Part shown: positions 1 through 9,600 of the stretch, piece by piece
How positions within the stretch are numbered: position 1 is the stretch's first letter
Layout of the letters: each line of letters starts with the position of its first letter
Source of the DNA: Achromobacter sp. AONIH1
Lineage (GTDB): Bacteria; Pseudomonadota; Gammaproteobacteria; Burkholderiales; Burkholderiaceae_B
Assembly (NCBI RefSeq): GCF_002902905.1
Contig: NZ_CP026124.1
Coordinates: 6,572,001-6,636,000, forward strand
Direction of reading: 5' to 3'
Length of the DNA: 64,000 bases
Position numbers and translations under genes: made by a program
Notes under the pieces: generated by a model
What the model saw: only the letters and a program-made list of their open reading frames with translations
What the model was told of the DNA's origin: nothing
Databases searched by the model: none

Positions 1-441
1 CATGAGCGCCTGGGTGAACGCGATATTGTGGTTCCACAGCCGTTCGCAGATATCGCGCGGCAGGATCACCACGCGGCTCGGCCGCAGGGCGACCACTTCG
101 TAATCGAAAGGCGCGGCGCGCAGCATGGTGGCCTCGCCGAACCAGCTGCCGGTGCTGAAACCCGCCAGCGACAGGGTCTTGCCGTCGATGCCGGGCGAGG
201 ACCATTTCACCAGCCCGTCGACCACGCCGTACCAGCCGGGCGAGCGCGCGCCCATGCGGAACAGGTACTCGCCCTTGCGCAGCGACACCAGCCGCAGGCC
301 GGCGCGAATCTCGGCGCGCTCCGGCGCCGGCAGGCCGTTGTACCAGGGCACCACGTCCAGCATCCGGTCCACCGCGCCCTGCGCCTGCCGCCCGCGCGCG
401 CTCGACGGTCCTTCCCCTGTACTCGCAGGCGCTGTGCGCAT
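1..441 (-). CDS. Crp/Fnr-family transcriptional regulator, C-terminus cut by window edge
   Basis: The first 147 residues are visible; the C-terminal part, where the helix-turn-helix should lie, is off the left edge. The visible part reads as a cyclic-nucleotide-binding-type beta-roll. It has a PWYNGLPAPERAEI start, a G-E-Y-L-F-R-M-G strand pair, a GWYGVVDGLVKW segment and a GSWFGEATML turn where cAMP-binding members carry the phosphate-binding loop. The start at 441 follows a GAGGA ribosome site. The gene is divergent from the solute-binding-protein operon at 580 and is the natural candidate for its regulator. Family assignment is firm; the ligand is unknown because the canonical cAMP-binding residues are not clearly present. 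Confidence 0.85.
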   Translation of the reverse strand, partial: MRTAPASTGEGPSSARGRQAQGAVDRMLDVVPWYNGLPAPERAEIRAGLRLVSLRKGEYLFRMGARSPGWYGVVDGLVKWSSPGIDGKTLSLAGFSTGSWFGEATMLRAAPFDYEVVALRPSRVVILPRDICERLWNHNIAFTQALM

Positions 442-495
442 GGTGTCCTCATTGCCGGCTGCGTGGCCGCGTCCAGGTAAACCCTAGGATTCTTT

Positions 496-509
496 GTCAC
501 CATGGTGAC
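496..509. promoter_or_regulatory. Perfect palindrome in divergent promoter region (putative operator)
   Basis: GTCACCATGGTGAC is a perfect 14-base palindrome in the 138-base gap between the divergent Crp/Fnr regulator and the solute-binding-protein gene. GTCAC/GTGAC half-sites are compatible with binding by a Crp/Fnr-type dimer, so autoregulation plus control of the operon is plausible. That role is inference from position and symmetry. Confidence 0.4.
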
Positions 510-579
510 TGTCCGCGCGACAGGCCCGGCCACAGAATAAGAGAGCCCATCGGGTCAAAAAACATAAGAGGAGACTGGA

Positions 580-1794
580 ATGTTGTCAATGTCGCGCGCC
601 TTGTCCGCCGCCCTGTGCGGCGCCGCCTTGTCCGTCGGTTCCGGCGCCGCCCAGGCGCAGTTCTCGGACGATGTCATCCGGATCGGTTTCATCACCGACC
701 TGTCGGGCGTGTACTCGGGCCCCGACGGCCCAGGCGGCGTCGAGGCCATCCGCATGGCCATCGAGGAAATGGGCGGCTCGATCGACGGCCGGAAGATCGA
801 GCTGATCACCGCCGACCACCAGAACAAGGCCGACATCGCCTCGGCCAAGGCGCGCGAGTGGTTCGACCAGAAGGGCCTGGACGTGCTGATCGGCGGCACC
901 AACTCCAGCGCCGCGCTGGCCATGTCGCGCGTGGCCGCCGACAAGAAGAAACCGATTATCGTGGTCGGCGCCGGCGCGCCGGCGCTGACCAACGAGCAGT
1001 GCACGCCCTATACGCTGAACTACGCCTACGACACCGTGGCGCTGGCGCGCGGCACCGGCGACGCGGTGGTCAAGGCCGGCGGCAAGACCTGGTACTTCCT
1101 GACGGCCGACTATGCCTTCGGCGCGGCGCTGCAGGCCGACACCACCAGCGTGGTGCAGGCCGGCGGCGGCAAGGTGCTGGGCTCGGTCAAGCATCCGCTG
1201 TCGTCCAGCGACTTCTCCTCTTTCCTTCTGCAGGCGCAAAGCAGCAAGGCCGAGATCCTGGCCCTGGCCAACGCCGGCGCCGACGCCACCAACGCGATCA
1301 AGGCGGCCAATGAATTCGGCCTGACCAAGACCATGAAGCTGGCCGGCCTGATCATGTTCATCAACGACATCCACGCCATGGGCCTGCCGGCCACGCAGGG
1401 CATGTACCTGACCGACAGCTGGTACTGGAACAGCTCGGACGCCGCCCGCGCCTGGAGCCGCGAGTTCTTCAAGCGGCACAAGAGCATGCCCTCGTCGCTG
1501 CAGGCCGCCGACTATTCCGCCGCGCTGCAATACCTGCGCGCCGTCAAGGCCACCGGCACCGACGACGCCGACAAGGTGCTGGCCTATCTGCGCGCCAACA
1601 AGCTCAACGACCTGTACCTGAAGGACGGCGTGGTTCGCCCGGACGGCCGCGTGGTGCACGACATGTACCTGCTGCAGGTCAAGACGCCGGAACAGTCCAA
1701 GGAACCCTGGGACTACTTCAACGTGGTGCAGACCATCGACGGCAACGAAGCCTTCACCAAGCAATCGGAAAGTCGCTGCGCGCTGTGGAAATAA
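580..1794 (+). CDS. ABC transporter substrate-binding protein (Leu/Ile/Val-type, Peripla_BP_6)
   Basis: A 404-residue periplasmic binding protein of the branched-chain amino acid/aromatic-acid receptor class. The signal peptide runs to about residue 27 and ends in AQA. The mature protein opens with the class-typical DDVIRIGFITDLSGVYSGPDGPG and continues through a bi-lobed fold with VLIGGTNSSAAL and YFLTADYAFG segments. A GAGGAGA ribosome site precedes the ATG. No permease or ATPase genes follow, so it must borrow a HAA-type ABC transporter encoded elsewhere or act as a sensor partner. It is the first gene of an operon with a beta-keto acid cleavage enzyme and an SDR dehydrogenase, which suggests a hydroxy- or keto-acid ligand. 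That ligand is inferred from context only. Confidence 0.9.
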   Translation: MLSMSRALSAALCGAALSVGSGAAQAQFSDDVIRIGFITDLSGVYSGPDGPGGVEAIRMAIEEMGGSIDGRKIELITADHQNKADIASAKAREWFDQKGLDVLIGGTNSSAALAMSRVAADKKKPIIVVGAGAPALTNEQCTPYTLNYAYDTVALARGTGDAVVKAGGKTWYFLTADYAFGAALQADTTSVVQAGGGKVLGSVKHPLSSSDFSSFLLQAQSSKAEILALANAGADATNAIKAANEFGLTKTMKLAGLIMFINDIHAMGLPATQGMYLTDSWYWNSSDAARAWSREFFKRHKSMPSSLQAADYSAALQYLRAVKATGTDDADKVLAYLRANKLNDLYLKDGVVRPDGRVVHDMYLLQVKTPEQSKEPWDYFNVVQTIDGNEAFTKQSESRCALWK

Positions 1795-1822
1795 GCCGCG
1801 CCCGACACTCAAGAGACCCGCC

Positions 1823-2737
1823 ATGGCAAAACGCAAAGTGATCGTGACCATCGCCCCCACCGGGGGCATGGCCTTCAAGAGCCAGAACCCCCACCTGCCC
1901 ACCCAGCCGGCCGAAATCGCCGAAGACGTCTACCGCTGCTACAACGCCGGCGCCAGCGTGGTCGCGCTGCATGCGCGCCGGCCCGACGACCAGGCCACCT
2001 GCGACGCGGCCATCTACCGCGACATGAACCAGCGCATCCGCGAGCGCTGCGACATTGTGCTGAACAATTCCACCGGCGGCGGCGTGCATGGCGACATGAT
2101 CCGCGAGACCTCGCCCGGCAACTGGGAGATCGCCTGGGAGGAACGGCTCAAGGGCATGGACGCCGGCGCCGAGATGTGCACGCTGGACGCCACCACGCTG
2201 AACCTGGCCTTCGGCGACCGCGAATACCTGATGAACACGCCGCTGAGCAAGGCGCGCGAGCTGGCCGCCGGCATGAAGGCGCGTGGCATCAAGCCCGAGT
2301 GGGAGGTGTTCAGCCCCACCCACATCATCCAGGACGCCACCACGCTGATCGACGAAGGGCTGGACGACGGCCCGCCCTTCATCAACCTGGTCATGAACGT
2401 GCACCGCAACTTCCAGAACGCCATGCCCTTCTCGCCGCGCCACCTGCAGATGATGGTGGACCTGCTGCCCAAGAACAGCGTGTTCTGCGTCAGCGGCATC
2501 GGCCCGTCGCAGCTGGAGGCCAACATCAGCGCGCTGCTGCTGGGCGGCCACGCCCGCGTCGGCCTGGAAGACAACCTGTACTACCGCCACGGCGAACTGG
2601 CCACCAATGTGCAGCTGACCGAGCGCATCGTGCGCATCATCCGCGAGCTGGACATGGAGCCGGCCACGCCGGCGGAAGCGCGCCAGATCATGGGCCTGCC
2701 GCGCACGGACGGCCCCCGGCCCGAGTTCGCCGCTTGA
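1823..2737 (+). CDS. Beta-keto acid cleavage enzyme (BKACE/DUF849 family)
   Basis: A 304-residue TIM-barrel protein of the BKACE family. Members condense a beta-keto acid with acetyl-CoA and release acetoacetate plus a new acyl-CoA; 3-keto-5-aminohexanoate cleavage enzyme is the prototype. Visible family features are the KVIVTIAPTGG start, NNSTGGG at about residues 80-86, and RVGLEDNLYY at about 250, whose Glu is the known zinc ligand. The usual HxH zinc motif after the GAS turn is here V-A-L-H-A-R, so the first ligand His is Ala and only the second His remains. It starts 28 bases after the solute-binding protein and is followed by an SDR dehydrogenase, a sensible partner for making the keto acid. 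Substrate unknown. Confidence 0.88.
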   Translation: MAKRKVIVTIAPTGGMAFKSQNPHLPTQPAEIAEDVYRCYNAGASVVALHARRPDDQATCDAAIYRDMNQRIRERCDIVLNNSTGGGVHGDMIRETSPGNWEIAWEERLKGMDAGAEMCTLDATTLNLAFGDREYLMNTPLSKARELAAGMKARGIKPEWEVFSPTHIIQDATTLIDEGLDDGPPFINLVMNVHRNFQNAMPFSPRHLQMMVDLLPKNSVFCVSGIGPSQLEANISALLLGGHARVGLEDNLYYRHGELATNVQLTERIVRIIRELDMEPATPAEARQIMGLPRTDGPRPEFAA

Positions 2738-2769
2738 GCGCGCCCCGCCACACGCAACCTGAGATTCCC

Positions 2770-3546
2770 ATGAGCCTATCCCTGCAAGACAAGCACATCC
2801 TCGTCACCGCCGGCGCCAACGGCATCGGCCTGGCGATCGTGCGCAAGTTCCTGGCGTCCGGCGCCCGCGTGCATGCCTGCGACGTGGACGCCGACGCCTG
2901 CCGCGCCCTGGCCGGCAGCCATCCGAACCTGAGCGTGAGCGTGGCCGACGTGTCGTCCGAAGCGCAGGTGCTGGACCTGTACCGCGACCTGGCCGAAAGA
3001 TGGAGCAGGCTCGACGCGCTGGTCAACAACGCCGGCGTGGCCGGCCCCACCAGCCGGCTGGAGGACACCACGCTGGACGCCTGGCGCCAGACGCTGGAAG
3101 TCAACCTGACCGGCGCCTTCCTGTGCGCGCGCGGCGCGGTGCCGCTGCTGCGCGCGGCCGGCGGCGGCGCCATCATCAATATCTCGTCGGTGGCGGGCCG
3201 GCTCGGCTTCTCGCTGCGCACGCCGTACAGCGCCAGCAAGTTCGGGCTGGCCGGCCTGACGCAGACCTGGGCCATGGAGCTGGGCCCGTCCAACATCCGC
3301 GTCAATTCCGTGCTGCCCGGCGTGGTGGCCGGCGAGCGGGTCGAGCGCGTCATCGCCGCGCGCGCCGCCGCCGGCGGCGTCAGCAACGACGCGATGCGCG
3401 CGCAGCTGGTGTCCAGCGTGTCGCTGCGCCGCATGACGCAGCCCGAGGACGTGGCCAACCAGGTCGCCTTCCTGTGTTCGGACGAAGGCGCGATGATCAG
3501 CGGCCAGAGCATCTCGGTCTGCGGCAACGTGGAGCACCTGGGCTAG
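2770..3546 (+). CDS. SDR-family NAD(P)-dependent oxidoreductase
   Basis: A 258-residue classical short-chain dehydrogenase. The nucleotide-binding motif reads T-A-G-A-N-G-I-G near residue 13, NNAG follows near 85, the catalytic Ser lies in IINISSVAG, and the YSASK Tyr/Lys pair is near 155-159. A C-terminal EDVANQVAFLCSD segment leads to the usual SISV strand. An acidic residue in ACDVD after beta-2 favours NAD over NADP. The ATG at 2770 lies 32 bases after the BKACE stop. As third gene of the operon it may oxidise a 3-hydroxy acid to the 3-keto acid cleaved by BKACE; this coupling is inference. Confidence 0.88.
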   Translation: MSLSLQDKHILVTAGANGIGLAIVRKFLASGARVHACDVDADACRALAGSHPNLSVSVADVSSEAQVLDLYRDLAERWSRLDALVNNAGVAGPTSRLEDTTLDAWRQTLEVNLTGAFLCARGAVPLLRAAGGGAIINISSVAGRLGFSLRTPYSASKFGLAGLTQTWAMELGPSNIRVNSVLPGVVAGERVERVIAARAAAGGVSNDAMRAQLVSSVSLRRMTQPEDVANQVAFLCSDEGAMISGQSISVCGNVEHLG

Positions 3547-3642
3547 CGGCTGTCCCGCAGAGACACCCGCACGAAATTCCCCCTGGCCGCCCGGGACGAC
3601 CCATCGACGCCTTGCCCGGCGCCGGCGACGCGCTTCGGTGCG

Positions 3643-6600
3643 TCAGAACCGCCAGCGCAGGTCCAGCGAGCCCGTGTGCTGGCGGCTGCCGCCGCCGAAC
3701 TCGCCGGCGTAGCTCAATCCCGCCGTCAGGTTGCGGACCACCACCAGGTCCGCCCCCAGCTCCACCCGCGCCGCGTCGCGCGCGATCGGCGCGCCCGCCA
3801 CGCTGAACGCCGGCCCCTGGTCGAAGGCCAGCGTGGCCGAGGGCCGCAGGCCGCCAAACGCATGACGCCAGCCCAGCATGCCGCGCAATGCGATGGCCGT
3901 GCCCTCGGGCTGCCACTGGCCGCGCACGCCCGCCAGGCTGGTGGTCAGGCGCTGCTTCTGCGCCTGGCCCGACAGCGCCGCCGAGCCGCCCGATTCATTG
4001 AAGCCGCGCACGCGCAGATCGCTCCAGGCCAGGCCCGCGAAAGGCTCGACCACCACCGCATCGCCCAGCTTCATCGCATAGCCGGTCTCGGCGAAGAGCT
4101 GCGTGGTGCTGGCGTGATAGCCGGCGGTCAGCTTCTGGTCCAGGCTGCCGTAGCGCAGCTGCCGGCGCGAATCGATGTCGTGCCAGCTGTAGGCGCCGCC
4201 GAACGTGACATTCAGCGTGCCCGCGCCCAGCGCGTAGCCCTTGCCGCCGTACAGCGTGGCCGTGTAGCTGCCGATCTTGGCGCTGGCGGCGCGGTCCTGC
4301 GCGCTCAGGCGCGCATCGGTGTAGCCGAACGCGCCGCCCAGGCGCCAGCCGCCGCCCACGGCGGCGTCGCCGCCGATCGTCAGGCTGGTGCTGCTCTGGC
4401 TCAGCCGGGGCGCGTTGCCGTCGCTGGCCAGCCGCCGCCAGTCGCCGCTCAGCTGCGCCCACATGGGCGAAGTCGCGGCGCGCGGCAGCGCCGCCGAAGA
4501 AGCCGGCGCATCGCTCAGACCGGCCGCCGCCGTGGGCGCGCCCGCGACCAGCGGCGCGGACAGATTGCCGCGCAGCGCGGCCAGCCCGTTCTGCGACGCC
4601 GGCGCCAGGCTGGGCGCGGCCAGCGCCGAGGTCACGCCGGCATGCATGTCGCCGGACAGCTGGGTCAGCGCCTGGCGGGCGCCGTCGGCGTCGGTGCTCA
4701 GCATGAACGCGCGCCAGACCTCGTGGGTTTGTGGCAAGGCGTCGATGCTCGCCGCCACGGCCGCCTGATTACCCGTGCTGGCGGGACTGCCGGCTTGCTT
4801 GCTGTTGCGCGCCAGGTTGAGCGTGACGTCGTTGCCGTCGCCGCCCGCGCTGTTGACGCTGGCATCCAGGAACAGCAGCGGATTGCGCACGCTGGCGAAA
4901 CTGCCCTCGACCGCGCCGGCGCCCTGCTTGGAGATCAGCACATAGGGGCCGGCCCGCGGCTGCCAGGCCGCCGCGTCGTCGGGCGACAGGCGCAGGTCCA
5001 GCGTCGCGCCGGCGATATCGACCCGGCCTGCGACGTCCAGGCGGCTCTGCGCCGCCGGCGTGGCGGTGATCAGCAAGGTGCCGCGATTCACGTAGTCGCC
5101 CGCGATCGCCTGCGCGCCCGTCGGATTGCCGGGCGCGTGCGTGGCGCCGGCGTCGATGATGGCCGAACCCAGCTGGCCGGCGCCGCTCAGGGTCGTGCCG
5201 GCCCGCGCGCGCAGGCTGCCGCCCAGCTTCGCGCCGTCGGCCAGCCGCAGCCCGCCGCCGCTGATGACGGCGCTGCCCGTGTAGGCGCCGCTGTCGGCAT
5301 TCAGCGTGAGCGTGCCGCCGCCGGTCTTGATCAGCGCGCCCGCGCCCGAGTAGCGGCTGGCGTTGGCGGCGTCGCCGGCCTGGTCCAGGATCAGCGAGGC
5401 GCCGCTGGCGATGACCGCGTTGCCCGCCATCCGCTCGGCCGACGTGACCAGGCCGCCGGCCTCGATGGACCAGTCCAGCGCAGACATGCCGCCCAGCGTG
5501 AGCGTGCCCGCGCCGCGCTTGACCATCAGGCCGCGCGCGCCGTCCAGCGCGCCGATGTCGCCGCCGAAGCGCGCATCGGCGGCCTGTTCGAATACCACCG
5601 TACCCCCATTGCCGATGCCGCCCGAGATCGAAGCGACATCGCCGATCAGCGTGCCGGCGCGCACCAGGGTGCCGCCATAGGCGTTGCCCGCGCCGGCCAG
5701 CCGCAGCGTGCCGGCGCCGGTCTTGAGCAGGCTGCCCGGCCCGGACAGCCGGCCGCTCATCGCCAGCGTCGTGCCGGCCGCGACGTCCATCCCGGCGGTC
5801 TGCGACAGCGTCGCCGACCGGCTGCTGGCGAAGTCCGCCGTCGTCGCCAGCGAGCCGCCATTGAAGAGCAATGCGCTTGATGCCGCGCCCAGATTGGCAT
5901 CGCGCGACACCTGCAAGGCGCCGGCGCGCAGCTCGGTGCCGCCGCCATAGCTGTTGTCGCCCGCCAGCGTCACGGTGCCCGCGCCGATCTGCCGCAAGCC
6001 GCCGGCGCCGGAGATATTGCCCGCGAGCGTAAGCGCGCCGGCGCGGTTCAGGACCAGCGTGCCGTCGTTGACCACGTCGCCCAGGATCGAGCCAGTCAGG
6101 CCGCCGTCGCCGATCTGCAAGACGCCGGCCGTGTTGCGGGTGCCGCCGGTGTAGCGGTTGTCGCCGGTCAGCACCAGCGTGCCGGCGCCCGCCTTGGTCA
6201 GCGTCTTGCCGTTCCAGGCGCTGCCCGCCGTGACGCTCTGGTCGGTCAGCCCGACGCCGACGGTGAACAGGCCGTCCACGGTGAAGCTGCCATGCGCCAG
6301 GTTGTTGGCCGCCGTCCAGCTCAGGTCGTAGGCGACCCGGTACTCCTTGCCATCCGGTGATTTGCTGGTATTGACCGTCAGATAGTCCGCGGGACCGGCG
6401 ACGCCTCCCACCGAGATGGCGCCGAAGTCGCCGTCTATCCGGTCGCCCGAGGCGATCAGCGTCCGGGGCGTGCCATCCAGGCTGGCGATGCCGGAGAGGT
6501 TGAGCGCGACGTTGTTGCCGATCTTCACCTCGCCGGCCCGCAAGGCCGGATCCTGCGCCTGGGCCGCGAGCGAGAGCCTGGCGCCGTCGGCCAGCGTCAG

Positions 6601-9600
6601 GCGCCCGTCGATCTTGAGCCGCGTGCCGCCGTCCACCGCCAGCTCGCCCGCGTGGACCGTGGCGTTGCCCGGCAGCGCGGCGTTGCCGCCATTGTCACCG
6701 GCGCCGAAGCGCAGGCTGCCGCCGGACACTTCCGTGTCGCCGGCATGGTTGGTCGGCCCGGTCAGCGTCAGCGTCCCCGCGCCGCGTTTGCTCAAGCCGC
6801 CCGAACCGGTGAGGCTGCCGCCATATAGGGTGGCAGCCGCCTGATCAACGGTGAGCGTGGCGCCGTTCAAGGCGACGACACCCGCCGTTCCGCCGAGCCG
6901 CCCCATCGTCAGCGCCTTGCCGTTCAGGTCCAGCGTGCCGCCATTGATGAAATAGGCGCCGTTGGCGACGAAGCTGCCGTTGACGCCAACGCTCAACGCG
7001 CCTGCGTCGACAGTGGTCAGGCCTTGATAGCTGTTGGCCGCGTCCAGCGTCAAGGTACCCGTGCCGGTCTTGGTCAGCCCGCCCTGCCCCGACAGGCTGG
7101 CGACGGTGACGGCGGCGTAGCGCTGCGTGTCGATGCTCAGGCCGTTCGCCCCCAGCCTGATATCGCCGGTCTTGAAGCCGGAGAACAGAGCGGGCTGGCC
7201 GCCGGTCAGGCGCAGCACGCCGCCATCGGCGATGACGGAGCCGGCGCCTGCGGCAGGCGCGGCGACCTGTCCCGTCTCGATCACGGCGCCGGCGCCGATG
7301 CGCAACACGCCCGCGCCATCCGATCCCGGGTTGGCGGGATCACCGCCGACCATGATCGCGCCAGCCTTGACCCGGCTCTGGTTCAGGACCGCCAGTTCGC
7401 CGTTGCCGCCATAGCTGCCCAACACGATGGCGTTCGCGCCCGCGTCCCACTCCGAATCCGCCCCGCTTATGGCCACGCGGCCGGACTCGCCCGGCGTGCT
7501 GACGCCGTACCCGACATTCGCCTCCCTGGTCAGCAGCCGCGCGCCTTGCTCGACGCGCAGCTCGCCGCCCAGGTACAGGCCCACCTCAAAGCGATTGCCG
7601 CCGGCCTGCGCGTCCCAAACGGTCCGGCGGCCGCGCATGATGACCGTGGCGCTTCCCGCCGGGTGGTTCCCTTTGCCGATGATGCTGCCGTTGCTGGTCA
7701 GCCGCCCGCCGTCATCGATGCTCAGCGAGGCGCCGGAGCCGCCCATGCCCAAGAGCAACTGCCCCGTTCCCGTATTCCATTCGGCATCCTGCCCGCTGAT
7801 CGTCACCTCGCCGGATGCGCCCGACGAGGCTTGCCCGACCGTCCCGCCATTGCTCTTCACCTTGCCGCCATTCAGGACGTGCAGCGTCCCGCTGCCCGTG
7901 ACGCCCACGTTTACCGAGGCCGATCTCGCATCCCATTCGGCATCTTTCCCGCTGACCGTTACCGAACCCGTTGTGCCGGTCGGGCCGCCTCCGATTGCCC
8001 CCAGATCGCTCATCACCTTGCCGCCGTCCTTGATGATCAGCGTGCCTGACCCTCCGTAGCCCACCATCAGGCTGCCGCTGCCCAGGCCCCACCTGGCGTT
8101 CGCTCCCGCCACGGTCACCGAGCCCGACGAACCGGTTTGCTCACCAAGGACGGCCGCGCCGCTGGTCACGACACCGCCCTGCGCGATGTTGAGCGCACCG
8201 GCGCCGTACCTGCCCACGGTCAACCTGTTGCCCCCCAGGTCCCAGGCCGCGCCCTGCACCATCACCGTGCCGGACGCTGACGGGTCATTGGCGATCAACG
8301 CGGAACTGCTGCGTACCTTGCCCCCCACCTTGATCGTCAAGATCCCTGCACTGGCGCCGCCTATCACCAGCGAAGCGCCATTCGCATCCCATTCGGACCC
8401 ATATTCGGCCACCGTCACCGTGCTGGGTATATTCCCCGTCGCGCCTGTGTTCCCTGACGCGCCTATGATGCCGCCGCTGGTCTTGACGCTGCCGCCCTGC
8501 GCGATCATCAAATCGCCCTTGCCGGCAACGCCCACGGCGATGGGGTTGGAGCCCGTGTCCCACTTCGCGCCCGCTCCGGTGACCGTTACCGCAGCCTGCG
8601 CGCCCGCGTCCCGCGCCAGACTGCCCGCGCCGCCCGCCAGCGTGACGCCTGGCCCGATGGCCAGCGTGCCGTTCAAGACATTGGTATTGCCGGCGTAGCT
8701 GTTCACGCCGCCGAGCGTCAGCTTGCCCGAACCCGTTTTGGTCAGCCCGCCCACCCCTTGCAGGCCGATGGCCAGGGTCACATCGTGCGTCTGCGTGTCG
8801 AGGGTCGCGCCGCCGGCGCCCAGCAAGACCTTGCCGTCGCTAAATCCTGCGAACAAGCCAGGCTGGTTGCGCGTCAGGCGCAGGATGCCGCCATCGATAT
8901 CGACCGAGGCGCGGGCGCTGTCCCAGGCATCGAGCTGGCCTGTCTCGACCATGCCGCCCGACCTGATCGTCACCGTCGAGTCCGACGCCGCTCCTGGCAG
9001 CAGCAGCACATCCGCCACGCGTATCGAACCCGAAGTCAGTTTGCCTCCCCCGGCGATCGTCAGCATGCCCGTGCCGCTTGCGCCCACGACGATCAGCTGC
9101 GATCCCGTCGTCCATTCGGAACCCGCATCCTCGATGCTCGCCACGCCCAGCGCGCCCAGTTGTCTGCCAAGCAACGCGGCGCCCGTCGTCGCCTTGGCCC
9201 CCTTCGCCAGCGCCAGGGCGCCGACGCCGCGGTCGCCCAGCACCACCGCGGCGGAGCCCGCCCGCCACTCGGTATCCTGGCCAGACAACAGGAAGGTGCC
9301 GAAGCCGCCCGAACGCACCCCGAGCCAGCCGCCTTCGCTCAGCACGCGAGCGCCTGCGGAAACGTCCAGCATCCCGCTCCCGGACTCGCCCAGCGCCAGC
9401 GCGCCCGCGCCCATGCGCCATTCGGTGTTCTGGCCGGAAAGCAGCACCTGGCCGAAGGCCCCCTCGTCAATCCCGACGCGCGCGCCATTGCTCTTGAGGA
9501 TCGCGCCGTCCTTGACTTCCAGCTTCCCGGATTTGTTCTGGTTGATGCCGGCCTGCAATGGCGCCGAACCGTAGTCCCAGGTCGACGGACTCATGCTCGC

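Noticed and set aside
3627..3644. GACGCGC-TTCG-GTGCGTC hairpin at the autotransporter stop
   Set aside because: The stem is good but overlaps the stop codon and has no T-run on either strand, so a terminator call is not supported.
3676..5880. A 734-codon plus-strand frame inside the autotransporter gene
   Set aside because: Same antisense GC-bias effect; no motif, no ribosome site, and the minus-strand gene is unambiguous.
7400..9500. Regularly spaced repeats that could suggest a repeat array
   Set aside because: The periodicity is at protein level (T5SS-type passenger repeats) with diverged DNA, not identical direct repeats with unique spacers; not CRISPR.
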